A stretch of 64,000 bases of DNA. Source: Geomonas limicola. GTDB taxonomy: Bacteria > Desulfobacterota > Desulfuromonadia > Geobacterales > Geobacteraceae. Below, one piece after another: positions 10,135-18,495 of the stretch. The DNA lies in assembly GCF_014193675.1 (NCBI RefSeq), contig NZ_BLXZ01000005.1, forward strand, positions 186,001 through 250,000, written 5' to 3'. The translations under genes were made by a program, and so were the position numbers. The notes under the pieces are model-generated. The model was not told the origin of the DNA, did no database searches, and was given only the letters and a program-made list of their open reading frames with translations. The first letter of the stretch is position 1; the number at the start of each line of letters is the position of its first letter.

Positions 10135-10707
10135 TTGAAAGAGGAAATCCGGGTTCAGTTGCAGAAACATGTTGAGGTGATGGCCGCCATCGAGCGTGAG
10201 CTGTTGCCGAAGATGGAAGAGGCGGTCGAACTGCTCTGCGCCGCTTTCCGTGACGGGAAGAAGCTGCTGGTCATGGGTAACGGCGGTTCCGCTGCTGACG
10301 CCCAGCACTTTGCGGCAGAGATGGTCGGGCGTTTCCTGCTCGAGCGCAAGGCTTTACCCGCTGTCGCCCTTTCTACCGACACCTCGGCGCTTACCGCCCT
10401 TGGCAACGACTACGGCTTCGATCGGGTCTTCGCGCGGCAGGTGGAGGCCCACGCCCAGGCCGGCGACGTTGTCTTTGGCATCTCCACCAGCGGCAACTCC
10501 CCCAACGTGCAACAGGCGCTCGAGACTGCGGCCCGCTACGGTTGCCGCACCGTTGCGCTGCTCGGCAAGGACGGTGGCAGCATCAAGGAGGTAGCCGAAC
10601 TCTCGCTCATCGTGCCGAGTTGCGACACACCGCGTATCCAGGAAGGCCACATCACCATCATCCATATTATGTGCGATCTGGTCGAGCGGCGGCTCTTCGG
10701 GAAGTAG
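10135..10707 (+). CDS. gmhA: Phosphoheptose isomerase GmhA
   Basis: A 190-residue SIS-fold isomerase that converts sedoheptulose 7-phosphate to D-glycero-D-manno-heptose 7-phosphate, the first step of ADP-heptose synthesis for LPS. Visible motifs are MGNGGSAADAQHFAAE, the DTSALTALGNDYGF segment, FGISTSGNSPNV (phosphate binding) and QEGHITIIHIMCDLVE (catalytic Glu/His region). Translation starts at TTG 10135, supported by GTAGGAGG a few bases upstream. It forms a unit with the preceding glycosyltransferase and with gmhB. Confidence 0.95.
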   Translation: MKEEIRVQLQKHVEVMAAIERELLPKMEEAVELLCAAFRDGKKLLVMGNGGSAADAQHFAAEMVGRFLLERKALPAVALSTDTSALTALGNDYGFDRVFARQVEAHAQAGDVVFGISTSGNSPNVQQALETAARYGCRTVALLGKDGGSIKEVAELSLIVPSCDTPRIQEGHITIIHIMCDLVERRLFGK

Positions 10708-10792
10708 CTGGTAGTACGAGCTTTTCAACGGCCGGTGCATTACCGGCATAACCGGCGTCCGAGTAGTTTTTAAGGCGCAGCAGGTTTACCGG

Positions 10793-11377
10793 ATGGCAAA
10801 GAACAGGGCGGTATTTCTGGATCGCGACGGTACCATCAACGTCGAGGTCGAGTACTTAAGCCAGGTGGATGATTTTCAGTTTATCCCGGGTGTCCCCTGG
10901 GCCCTGAAATGTCTCAAGGAGGCGGGCTATCTCCTGGTGGTGGTGACCAACCAGTCGGGTATCGCTCGGGGCTACTACGACGAGGCCGCCCTCGAGAGCA
11001 TCCACGAGCACATGCACCAGGACCTTGCCAGCTTCGGAGCGTCGCTGGATGCCTGCTACTTCTGCCCGCACCACCCGGAACACGGTACCGGCGATTACCG
11101 TACCGAGTGCGGCTGCCGCAAGCCGCTCCCCGGTATGCTGGAACAGGCAGCGGAGGATCTGGACATCGACCTGGCCGCCTCCTTCATGATCGGCGACAAA
11201 CTGGGCGACATCGAGGCGGGCATTGCCGCCGGATGCACCTCGATACTGGTGCTGACCGGCTACGGGAACAAGGAGGTGGCGAAACTCCCCGCGGGGGTGG
11301 CAGTCTTTCCGGACCTGCTCGCTGCTGCGGAGGCCATCTTGAAGCTCGACGGTCGGGGGACCGACATCCCCGGCTAA
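10793..11377 (+). CDS. gmhB: D-glycero-beta-D-manno-heptose 1,7-bisphosphate 7-phosphatase
   Basis: A 194-residue HAD phosphatase of the histidinol/heptose-bisphosphate type. It has FLDRDGTIN (Asp nucleophile), VVVTNQSGIARG, the zinc-binding loop CYFCPHHPE...CGCRKP and MIGDKLGDIEAG. It removes the C7 phosphate of heptose 1,7-bisphosphate, two steps after GmhA. The kinase/adenylyltransferase (hldE) and epimerase (hldD) are not in the window. A strong terminator follows at 11409-11442. Confidence 0.94.
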   Translation: MAKNRAVFLDRDGTINVEVEYLSQVDDFQFIPGVPWALKCLKEAGYLLVVVTNQSGIARGYYDEAALESIHEHMHQDLASFGASLDACYFCPHHPEHGTGDYRTECGCRKPLPGMLEQAAEDLDIDLAASFMIGDKLGDIEAGIAAGCTSILVLTGYGNKEVAKLPAGVAVFPDLLAAAEAILKLDGRGTDIPG

Positions 11378-11408
11378 CCGATTTTCAGCTCCAGGCATAA
11401 CGAACCCG

Positions 11409-11442
11409 GAATCCCCCTGGCTTTCAGGGGGATTCTTTTTTT
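11409..11442 (+). terminator. Rho-independent terminator after gmhB
   Basis: GAATCCCCCTG pairs perfectly with CAGGGGGATTC around a 5-nt loop, followed by seven T. This ends the mreB-gmhB side of the cluster. Confidence 0.93.
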
Positions 11443-11514
11443 CGCAAGGACCGCTTCACCCACCTGGCTGCACGATGCGTTGCCGGCAGGTGGTACCACG
11501 TACAAGGAAGTGCC

Positions 11515-12291
11515 ATGACGTCAGCTGCAACAGTAGCCATTTCTCCCGTCTTGTTCCCCATCCTCTTTCTGACCGGTGCGATCGCCGGACTCATCGACTC
11601 CATTGCCGGTGGCGGCGGACTCATCACGATCCCGGTTCTTTTGGGGCTCGGTTTGCCACCGCAGTATGCCCTCGGCACCAACAAGCTGCAGGCCAGTTTC
11701 GGCTCGGCGAGTGCCATGTTCCACTTCGTAAAAGCCGGGACCGTGAACCTGAGGGACGCCCGCCCCGGTGTCGTCTGGACCACCGTGGGGGCGATCCTCG
11801 GCTCCTACACCGTGCAGCAGATCGATCCCGGATTCCTGAAAAAGTTCATCCCGTTTCTGCTCCTCGGCATTCTCTGCTACACCATCTTCACCCCCCGGCT
11901 TGGAGCCGAAGAGGTGCATCCGCGACTGCCCAGGCTCTGGTTCTATCTCCTGGCCGGACTGACGCTCGGCTTCTACGACGGTTTCCTCGGACCGGGGACC
12001 GGTTCCTTCTGGGTGGTCTCCATCATGCTCGGGCTCGGCTTCGACATGCGCAAGGGGACCGGCTATACCAAGCTCTTCAACTTCGTCAGCAACATCGTCT
12101 CGCTGGTGGTGTTCGTCTGGGGCGGGCACGTCCTTTTGTGGGCGGGGCTGGTGATGGGGGCGGGGCAGGCGGTGGGAGCCCGGATCGGGGCGCGGCTGGT
12201 GATCAAGAAGGGGACCAGCTTCGTCCGGCCCGTCTTCATCTGCTCGGTTCTGGCGGTGACGGCGAAACTCTTCTACGACAACTACAAGTAG
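11515..12291 (+). CDS. TSUP (TauE/SafE) family permease
   Basis: A 258-residue integral membrane protein with about eight hydrophobic segments. It carries the family hallmarks GLIDSIAGGGGLITIP near the N-terminus and GFYDGFLGPGTGSFWV in the second half. Members export or import small anions such as sulfite, sulfonates or sulfoacetate. The substrate here is not indicated by neighbours. The gene stands alone after the gmhB terminator. Its last codons (TCTTCTACGACAACTAC) are repeated just after the stop at 12304-12320. Confidence 0.9.
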   Translation: MTSAATVAISPVLFPILFLTGAIAGLIDSIAGGGGLITIPVLLGLGLPPQYALGTNKLQASFGSASAMFHFVKAGTVNLRDARPGVVWTTVGAILGSYTVQQIDPGFLKKFIPFLLLGILCYTIFTPRLGAEEVHPRLPRLWFYLLAGLTLGFYDGFLGPGTGSFWVVSIMLGLGFDMRKGTGYTKLFNFVSNIVSLVVFVWGGHVLLWAGLVMGAGQAVGARIGARLVIKKGTSFVRPVFICSVLAVTAKLFYDNYK

Positions 12292-12320
12292 GACGACTAT
12301 AAGTCTTCTACGACAACTAC
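12269..12320 (+). repeat. Direct repeat of the permease gene 3' end
   Basis: The 17-bp sequence TCTTCTACGACAACTAC occurs at 12269-12285 (last sense codons) and again at 12304-12320, a period of 35 bp. The second copy encodes the same residues followed by another TAA. It looks like a small tandem duplication spanning the old stop codon. Confidence 0.75.
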
Positions 12321-12340
12321 CAGTAAAAGGACCAAAGTCC

Positions 12341-12365
12341 TCCCCCTCCCTCGACAGGAGGGGGA
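12341..12365. repeat. REP-like palindrome
   Basis: TCCCCCTC (12341-12348) pairs with GAGGGGGA (12358-12365) between two convergent genes. Similar pyrimidine-arm palindromes occur at 17917, 37894 and 37975 in this window. It may end transcription from either side but has no T tract. Confidence 0.55.
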
Positions 12366-12402
12366 TCGGCGCGCTCTTCACCGGTAATTCCCAGGTTTTC
12401 TG

Positions 12403-13071
12403 CTAGATCTCCCTCAGGTTTCCCGCTTCACCCTGCGGGTCGCTTCCTGCCGCTTCCACCTGGTTTTCCAGGTGGGTGATCAGCTCGCCCAGCTGGGGGA
12501 GGAACCCTCCGGGCACCTCGTCGAGCGAGCGCAGCGCCGACTCCAGCCGGCGCGCTGCCGAGAGCGTCGCCTTGAGGGGGGCCAGCGGGTTCGGCTCTTC
12601 GCGCAGTGCCGCCACTTCCTTAAACTTTTTCAGGACCGTCGGGTGGCTGCGCTCCTCCTCCACGATGCTCTTTCTGAGCTCGCCGTACTCCTCCTCCGTG
12701 AACCCCTTTTCCTCCTTGGCCTGGCGCAACAGGTCGACCGAACGGTAGTCGGGGAGCGGCTTCAGCTCCTGGCGCGGCGCCAGAAGCTGCGGCTCCTCCT
12801 TTTCCATGAAGCGGTAGGCCATGGTGAGTTTCTCCGCCGTACCGCGCTTGATCCGGATCTCCTGCACGCAGTACTCCTCGAAACTGCCGTACCCCCACTC
12901 GCGGAAGCGGGACTTGCTGTTCACCTGCAAGAGCTTTTCACCCAGCTCAACCCAGGACGATTTGAACTGTTTGGCCTTGTCCAGCACGACATAGCGGTCC
13001 GAACCCGGCTCGAGTTGTTCCATGATCTGCTCGATGTGGCGCTCGCCACTCGACTTAGGTGTATCCGGCAT
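12403..13071 (-). CDS. Hypothetical protein, charged and helical
   Basis: A 222-residue soluble protein that I do not recognise. Residues ~30-95 contain an ordered block (FREWGYGSFEEYCVQEIRI, then RGTAEKLTMAYRFME) that looks like a helical DNA-binding or partition-like module. The C-terminal half is rich in Glu/Lys/Leu with coiled-coil character. There is no signal peptide or membrane segment. It is a single gene convergent with the TSUP gene, divergent from the slyX operon. A regulatory or nucleic-acid-binding role is only a guess. Confidence 0.7.
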   Translation of the reverse strand: MPDTPKSSGERHIEQIMEQLEPGSDRYVVLDKAKQFKSSWVELGEKLLQVNSKSRFREWGYGSFEEYCVQEIRIKRGTAEKLTMAYRFMEKEEPQLLAPRQELKPLPDYRSVDLLRQAKEEKGFTEEEYGELRKSIVEEERSHPTVLKKFKEVAALREEPNPLAPLKATLSAARRLESALRSLDEVPGGFLPQLGELITHLENQVEAAGSDPQGEAGNLREI

Positions 13072-13159
13072 TGTGGTGCATCCTCCTGTCCGGACCTCTC
13101 AGCGGTGCCGGTACTGGGAACTTAGCAGAATGCATTCTCTTTTTGAAGTTTTTTTGTCT

Positions 13160-13188
13160 TGGCTATCGGTGAGATTCAGGTTAGACTT
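13160..13188 (+). promoter_or_regulatory. Candidate promoter of the slyX-AKR-hypD operon
   Basis: TTGGCT (13160-13165) and TAGACT (13183-13188) are 17 bp apart, about 100 bp before slyX. It is a moderate match only. Confidence 0.35.
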
Positions 13189-13296
13189 TGCTCCTTAGGC
13201 CCCGGTGAGACAGGTTTCTCAAGGGTTGCCGGTGCACCACCACCCAATGACAGATGCCCTCCGAGAAGATTCGGGTGGGCGTCGAGGAGATACTAG

Positions 13297-13500
13297 ATGG
13301 AGCAGCGCCTGACAGATATGGAGATGCTGATCATGCACCAGGGGCATGTCATAGAACAGCTCAACGAGGTGGTGACCGCTCAGCAGAACAGTATCGACCG
13401 GCTGATGCTGGACGTGAAAGTCATCAAGGAACACCTGCGTGGCCTGCAGTCCTCCGAGCTCAGGCCGCTCTCCGAAGAAGAACCCCCGCCGCACTACTAG
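13297..13500 (+). CDS. slyX: SlyX family protein
   Basis: A 67-residue protein with the SlyX pattern: an N-terminal coiled coil (EQRLTDMEMLIMHQGHVIEQ, then LNEVVTAQQNSIDRL) and the terminal PHY of the family. The function of SlyX is unknown. GAGGAG lies about 10 nt before ATG 13297. It is the first gene of a run of four same-strand genes, 12 bp before the aldo/keto reductase. Confidence 0.85.
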   Translation: MEQRLTDMEMLIMHQGHVIEQLNEVVTAQQNSIDRLMLDVKVIKEHLRGLQSSELRPLSEEEPPPHY

Positions 13501-13512
13501 AAAGGATCCTTG

Positions 13513-14463
13513 ATGAAGCGTGTCATCCTGGGTAAAACCGGATTGTCGGTCAACCCGTTGGTGTATGGGACCCTCCCCTTGGGGCCGCTGCAGGCGAACG
13601 TGAGCCCGCAGGAGGGGGGACGACTGATCCGCTACGCCCTGGAACGGGGGGTGAACCTCCTGGACAGCGCCGAACTGTACCAGACCTACGGGCACATCCG
13701 CGCGGCGCTCGACGGCTTTTCCGGTGACGTCTGCATCGCCACCAAGAGCCATGCGAACACTGCTGCCGCCACCCGCGCCCACGTGGAGCGTGCACTGAGC
13801 GAGCTGGGGCGCGAGCGCCTGGACATCGTGCACCTGCACGGGGCCCGGGTCGCCGATCCCTTCGTGGAGCGCGGCGAGGTAATCGAGGAACTCGTCAAGC
13901 TGAAAGGGGAGGGGAAGATCGGCCACGTCGGCCTCTCCTCGCACTTCGTAAGCGCCCTCCGCAAATCGGTGACGCACCCCGAGATCGAGGTGGTGCACCC
14001 GCTCATCAACCGAACCGGCATGGGGATCATCGACGGATCCGCCGCCGAGATGGCCGACGCCATTGCCGCCTGCGCGGCGGCAGGCAAGGGGGTCTATGCC
14101 ATGAAGGCCCTGGCGGGCGGCAACCTGATCTCTTCGGCCCGCGAGAGTATCCGCTACGTGCTGGGGCTTCAGGGGGTGCACGGCATCGCGCTCGGCATGC
14201 TCTCCGAGGCCGAGATCGACGGCAACCTGGCGCTCTTCGAACGTGGCGAGGCCGACGAGCGGCTTTGGGAAAAGCTCGAAGGGAGGCGCCGCAAGCTGCA
14301 GATCATGCAGGCGTTCTGCAAAGGGTGTGGAGCCTGCGTCCCTGCCTGCACCAACAACGCGCTCGCCATGGTGGACGGGCATGCCGAGGTGGACGACGAG
14401 ACCTGCATCCTGTGCGGCTACTGCGGCGCCGCCTGCCCCGAATTCATGATCCGCGTGGTGTAG
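13513..14463 (+). CDS. Aldo/keto reductase fused to a 2[4Fe-4S] ferredoxin domain
   Basis: A 316-residue protein. Residues ~1-260 form an AKR barrel with a recognisable tetrad: Asp and Tyr in LLDSAELY, Lys in CIATKSH, His in IVHLHGAR. The C-terminal ~50 residues hold two ferredoxin motifs, CKGCGACVPAC and CILCGYCGAAC, each CxxCxxCxxxC. AKR-ferredoxin fusions are common in anaerobes and presumably pass electrons between NAD(P)H and the Fe-S clusters; the substrate is unknown. ATG 13513 is preferred to the TTG at 13510 because AAAGGA lies 7 nt upstream. Its position ahead of the glycyl radical activase suggests either a reduction step or electron supply in that pathway. Confidence 0.88.
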   Translation: MKRVILGKTGLSVNPLVYGTLPLGPLQANVSPQEGGRLIRYALERGVNLLDSAELYQTYGHIRAALDGFSGDVCIATKSHANTAAATRAHVERALSELGRERLDIVHLHGARVADPFVERGEVIEELVKLKGEGKIGHVGLSSHFVSALRKSVTHPEIEVVHPLINRTGMGIIDGSAAEMADAIAACAAAGKGVYAMKALAGGNLISSARESIRYVLGLQGVHGIALGMLSEAEIDGNLALFERGEADERLWEKLEGRRRKLQIMQAFCKGCGACVPACTNNALAMVDGHAEVDDETCILCGYCGAACPEFMIRVV

Positions 14464-14541
14464 GGAGACGCGGGAACAACGAAATAAACCGTTGGGTCGT
14501 TAAGGGGAGCAGCGGACCCAGACCCGACGACTCAACCACCC

Positions 14542-14577
14542 AACGCCTTTAATCGACGTAACGCCTTTAACCGACTT
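14542..14577 (+). repeat. Two 18-bp tandem repeats
   Basis: AACGCCTTTAATCGACGT is followed directly by AACGCCTTTAACCGACTT (16 of 18 identical). They lie in the 137-bp gap between the reductase and the activase. Just upstream, CGTTGGGT (about 14490) and ACCCAACG (about 14538) can pair, so the gap may hold a folded leader. Confidence 0.65.
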
Positions 14578-14600
14578 ACGCTTCCCACGATAGGTGTCCC

Positions 14601-15515
14601 TTGGTCTACGGCAGTCAGGCAACTCCAGTGGCAACCGGTACGGTGTTCAACCTGCAGCGCTACTCCCTGCACGACGGTCCCGGCATCAGGACCACCGTCT
14701 TTTTAAAAGGCTGTCCTGCACGCTGTTGGTGGTGCCACAACCCCGAGAGCCAGGATCCCCATCCCGAAATCGCCATTTCCTCCTCATACTGCATCGCCTG
14801 CGATGCCTGCCTGCTTGCCTGCCACGAAGGGCTCAAGCCGAGGGAACAGTGCGTCCTGTGCGGCGACTGCTCCTCGACCTGTCCAACCGGGGCGCGCAGC
14901 GTGGTGGGGAGCACCATGACGGTGGACGACGTGGTCTCGCAGGTGCTGCGGGACCGGATGTTCTTCGAGGACTCGGGCGGCGGGGTCACCTTCTCGGGCG
15001 GCGAACCGCTCTCCCAGCCGCATTTCCTCAAGGCGCTGCTCGCCGCTTTCCGCTCCCACGAGATCCACACCTGCGTCGACACCGCCGGCCTGTGCTGCAG
15101 CGATGCGCTTCTCGAGGTCGCCCCGCTGGTCGATCTCTTCCTCTACGATCTCAAATGCATCGATCCCGCCCGGCACCTCGAGGGGACCGGCGTGGACAAC
15201 CGCCAGATCCTGGAAAACCTGGAGCGGCTGAGCACGGTGCACCACAACATCTGGATCCGGATACCGGTAGTCCCCGGATTTAACGACGACAACGAGGAGA
15301 TGGAGCGGCTGGCCCGGGCCGTGGCCGGGCGCCACGCGGTGCGCCAGGTCTGGCTGCTTCCCTACCACGAAACCTGGGCCGGGAAACCGGAGCGTTATGG
15401 CAAGGAACTGCCCATCAAGGCGCGGACCGGCGTGACGCCGCCGGCACCGGAAGAACTGGAGAACTTCGCCCGGATCTTTAGGGATCACGGCTGTACCACG
15501 AGTATCGGAGGGTAA
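14601..15515 (+). CDS. Glycyl radical enzyme activating enzyme (radical SAM), HypD activase
   Basis: A 304-residue radical SAM protein of the PFL-activase superfamily. The SAM cluster is C38-x3-C42-x2-C45 (KGCPARCWWCHNP). An inserted ferredoxin-like domain follows, with two CxxCxxCxxxC motifs (C64/67/70/74 and C84/87/90/94), then GGGVTFSGGEPL for SAM binding. The enzyme abstracts hydrogen from the conserved glycine of its partner under anoxic conditions. The start is TTG 14601; the upstream ribosome-binding site is weak. It lies 4 bp before the glycyl radical enzyme gene, a classical activase-enzyme pair. Confidence 0.93.
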   Translation: MVYGSQATPVATGTVFNLQRYSLHDGPGIRTTVFLKGCPARCWWCHNPESQDPHPEIAISSSYCIACDACLLACHEGLKPREQCVLCGDCSSTCPTGARSVVGSTMTVDDVVSQVLRDRMFFEDSGGGVTFSGGEPLSQPHFLKALLAAFRSHEIHTCVDTAGLCCSDALLEVAPLVDLFLYDLKCIDPARHLEGTGVDNRQILENLERLSTVHHNIWIRIPVVPGFNDDNEEMERLARAVAGRHAVRQVWLLPYHETWAGKPERYGKELPIKARTGVTPPAPEELENFARIFRDHGCTTSIGG

Positions 15516-15519
15516 TACG

Positions 15520-17880
15520 ATGACAGGAAGAACCAGTCGACTGCGCGAGGAAAGCCTGGCCGCGGAACCGGCGATCTCTGCCGAGCGCGCAATCCTGCTG
15601 ACGGAATTCTACCGGGAAAACGAGGGACGCTGGTCGGTTCCGGTCCTCAGGGCCAAGTCGTTTTACTACCTCTGCGAGAAAAAGACCATCTACCTGGGAG
15701 AGGGGGAGCTCATCGTCGGAGAGCGCGGGCCCGCTCCCAAGCTGGTGCCTACCTATCCCGAACTTACCTGCCACTCGGTGGAAGACCTGAAGATCCTCAA
15801 CTCGCGCCCCAAGACGAGCTACCGCGTGGACGACGCCTGCCTGGCCGCCTACGCCGATACCGTCATCCCGTACTGGAGCGGCCGCTCGCTCAGGGAGAAG
15901 ATCTTCGAAGCGCTCCCGGCGGAGTGGCACCAGGCCTATCGGCTCGGTATCTTCACCGAGTTCATGGAACAGCGCGCTCCGGGGCATACCGTTTTGGACG
16001 ACAAGATCTACCAGAAGGGGATGCTCGATTTCAAAAAGGACATCGCCCGCAGCCTGGCCGACCTCGATTTCGAGAACGATCCGCTGGCCTACGACAAGGC
16101 CGAAGAGTTGAAGGCGATGGACATCTCCTGCGATGCGGTGGTCCTCTTTGCCGAGCGTCACGCGAAGCTCGCCGAGAGTACCGCGGCGGCCACGAGCGAT
16201 CCGGTGCGCAAGCGGGAGCTTATGAAGATAGCCGCTAACTGCCGCTGGGTGCCGGCCCATGCCCCGACCGATTTCTGGGAGGCGCTGCAGTCCTACTGGT
16301 TCTGCCACCTCGCCGTGATCACCGAGTTGAACGGCTGGGACGCCTTCAGCCCGGGGCACCTGGACCAGCACCTCATCTCGTTCTTCGAGCGCGGGCTTGC
16401 CGAGGGGACGCTTTCCCGCGAGGGGGCTCGCGAGCTTTTGGAGTGCTTCTTCGTCAAGTTCAACAACCATCCATCGCCGCCCAAGGTAGGCGTTACTGCC
16501 GCCGAGAGCGGCACCTACACCGATTTTGCCAACATCAACCTGGGTGGCCTCTTACCCGACGGCTCCGACGGCAGTAACGAGGTCTCGCACCTGTTGTTGG
16601 ATATCATCGACGAGATGCACCTGTTGCAGCCCTCGAGCAACATCCAGCTCTCCCGCAAGTCGCCCGACGCCTTCCTGAAACATACCCTGAGGGTGGTGCG
16701 CAAGGGGTACGGTTTCCCCTCCATCTTCAACGCCGACAGTGTCGTCGAGGAACAGCTGCGCCAGGGAAAAACCCTGGTGGACGCCCGCGCCGGCGGCTGC
16801 AGCGGCTGCGTCGAGGTCGGTGCCTTCGGAAAAGAGGCCTACATCCTCACCGGCTACTTCAACCTGGTGAAGCTTCTGGAATTGGCCCTGCACGACGGTC
16901 TCGATCCGGCAAGCGGCGAGCAGCTGGGGCCGCACACCGGGGATCCCGCCAGCTTCACCAGCTTCGACCAGCTCTTCGAGGCCTTCCGGCAGCAGCTTGC
17001 GCACTTTATCGGCATCAAGATCCGCGGGAACCGGCTCATCGAGATGATCTACACGCGGCTTATGCCGGCGCCGTTTCTGTCGGTACTCACCGACGACTGC
17101 ATCAGCCGCGGCATCGACTACAACGCCGGCGGCGCGCGCTACAACAACAGCTTCATCCAGGGGGTCGGGATCGGCAGCATCACCGATGCACTGTCGGCAA
17201 TCGCCCAGCTGGTCTACGACGAGGGGCAGTTCTCCCTCTCCGAGTTGGCCGCGGTACTGGACCGCAACTTTGCCAGCGACGAGCCGCTGCGCCAGCGTCT
17301 TTTGCACAAGACCCACAAGTACGGTAACGACGACGACTACGCCGACGACATCATGCGCCGCGTTTTCGACGCCTTCTTCAACGAGGTGGACGGCAAGCCC
17401 AACACCAAGGAGGGGGTCTACCGCATCGAGATGCTGCCGACCACCTGCCACGTCTACTTCGGCTCGGTGACCGGCGCCACCTCGGACGGGCGCTTAAGCG
17501 GCACGCCGCTCTCCGAAGGGATTTCGCCGGTGCAGGGGGCCGACCGCAACGGGCCGACGGCGGTGATCCGCTCCGCAGGGAAGATGGACCACATCCGCAG
17601 TGGCGGTACGCTTCTCAACCTGAAGTTCTCGCCGGGGATGCTGGCAGGGGAGGGGGGGATCGATGCGTTGGCGGGATTGGTGCGCAGCTACTTCAAGATG
17701 GACGGGCACCACGTGCAGTTCAACGTGGTCAACGTCCAGACGCTGCGCAGGGCGCAGGAGCGCCCCAGCGAACACCGCGACCTGATCGTCAGGGTCGCCG
17801 GGTACAGCGACTACTTCTGCGACCTGAGCACCGCGCTGCAAAACGAGATCATCGAAAGGACCGAGCACACCGCGCTTTAA
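15520..17880 (+). CDS. hypD: Glycyl radical enzyme, probable trans-4-hydroxy-L-proline dehydratase
   Basis: A 786-residue glycyl radical enzyme. The radical loop RVAGYSDYF places the radical on G761, and the thiyl cysteine is C430 in GGCSGCVEVGAFGKEAY. The residues I recall for Clostridioides difficile HypD are H160, D278, S334, D339, F340, C434, E436, Y450 and G765. All are present here at a uniform offset of four: H156, D274, S330, D335, F336, C430, E432, Y446, G761. HypD dehydrates trans-4-hydroxy-L-proline to pyrroline-5-carboxylate. This is far better than a generic PFL or glycerol dehydratase match. No proC gene is nearby, so the product's fate (reduction to proline or oxidation to glutamate) must be handled elsewhere. 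Confidence 0.88.
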   Translation: MTGRTSRLREESLAAEPAISAERAILLTEFYRENEGRWSVPVLRAKSFYYLCEKKTIYLGEGELIVGERGPAPKLVPTYPELTCHSVEDLKILNSRPKTSYRVDDACLAAYADTVIPYWSGRSLREKIFEALPAEWHQAYRLGIFTEFMEQRAPGHTVLDDKIYQKGMLDFKKDIARSLADLDFENDPLAYDKAEELKAMDISCDAVVLFAERHAKLAESTAAATSDPVRKRELMKIAANCRWVPAHAPTDFWEALQSYWFCHLAVITELNGWDAFSPGHLDQHLISFFERGLAEGTLSREGARELLECFFVKFNNHPSPPKVGVTAAESGTYTDFANINLGGLLPDGSDGSNEVSHLLLDIIDEMHLLQPSSNIQLSRKSPDAFLKHTLRVVRKGYGFPSIFNADSVVEEQLRQGKTLVDARAGGCSGCVEVGAFGKEAYILTGYFNLVKLLELALHDGLDPASGEQLGPHTGDPASFTSFDQLFEAFRQQLAHFIGIKIRGNRLIEMIYTRLMPAPFLSVLTDDCISRGIDYNAGGARYNNSFIQGVGIGSITDALSAIAQLVYDEGQFSLSELAAVLDRNFASDEPLRQRLLHKTHKYGNDDDYADDIMRRVFDAFFNEVDGKPNTKEGVYRIEMLPTTCHVYFGSVTGATSDGRLSGTPLSEGISPVQGADRNGPTAVIRSAGKMDHIRSGGTLLNLKFSPGMLAGEGGIDALAGLVRSYFKMDGHHVQFNVVNVQTLRRAQERPSEHRDLIVRVAGYSDYFCDLSTALQNEIIERTEHTAL

Positions 17881-17901
17881 GAAGGCTGGGACGCTGAGGT
17901 T

Positions 17902-17936
17902 GGGATAAATATCCCACCTCTCCCGGACGGGAGAGG
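17902..17936. repeat. Palindromes after hypD (REP-like)
   Basis: GGGATA-AA-TATCCC (17902-17915) is directly followed by CCTCTCCC-GGAC-GGGAGAGG (17917-17936). The second arm sequence recurs at 37894-37916. These may end the hypD transcript, though no T tract follows. The gap 17881-18036 otherwise holds nothing recognisable. Confidence 0.6.
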
Positions 17937-18036
17937 CGGCCGGAGGCCGGAGCAGGGTGTTAGGCGGTGACGGCAGGTTACGCGCCGGCGAATGATTATT
18001 CGCCCCTACACGTGGTTCAAGGTTGGTCCGTCTGTG

Positions 18037-18495
18037 TTACAGGGTGAGGACCACGCCGGCGGTTTTCGGGGAACCGTCCTCTGCTGCAGGGGCGTCTTCC
18101 CTCACCTGGATCTGATCCGCGAAGGCGCGGTCTGCTTGGAGGATGTGGCTGACGATCCAGTCGCGCAGCATGACCACCAACTCGAGGGCGAGGGTGGTTC
18201 TCCCCGAGTAGAAATCTATCTGCTGCGTGGTGATCCTGTCGATGAAGGACGCATGGAGGCGCTGGTGCTCCGAGCGTTGCGGGTAGCGGTACTCTGCCAT
18301 CAGCCGTTCTTCCACGGCGAAATGGTAGGTCGCATAGTTGATCAGTTCGTCGATAACCTCTTCCAGTTCCGCCTTGTCTCTCTTTTCCAGGAAGAGCTGG
18401 TAGGTCTTGGCGAACAGGTCCAAGAGGTGCCGGTGATGCTCGTCGATTTCGGGTAAGCCTAAAGCGAACGAATTGTTCCATGCAATGGCAGACAT
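18037..18495 (-). CDS. Bacteriohemerythrin
   Basis: A 152-residue four-helix hemerythrin with the full di-iron ligand set: H21, H58, E62 (HFAVEE), H77, H81, H117 and D122. Single-domain hemerythrins bind O2 at a diiron site and act as oxygen carriers or sensors in anaerobic or microaerobic bacteria. The last ~25 residues form a low-complexity tail. GGAGG precedes ATG 18495. It is monocistronic, and a second hemerythrin with the same ligand numbering is at 32056-32463. Confidence 0.95.
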   Translation of the reverse strand: MSAIAWNNSFALGLPEIDEHHRHLLDLFAKTYQLFLEKRDKAELEEVIDELINYATYHFAVEERLMAEYRYPQRSEHQRLHASFIDRITTQQIDFYSGRTTLALELVVMLRDWIVSHILQADRAFADQIQVREDAPAAEDGSPKTAGVVLTL

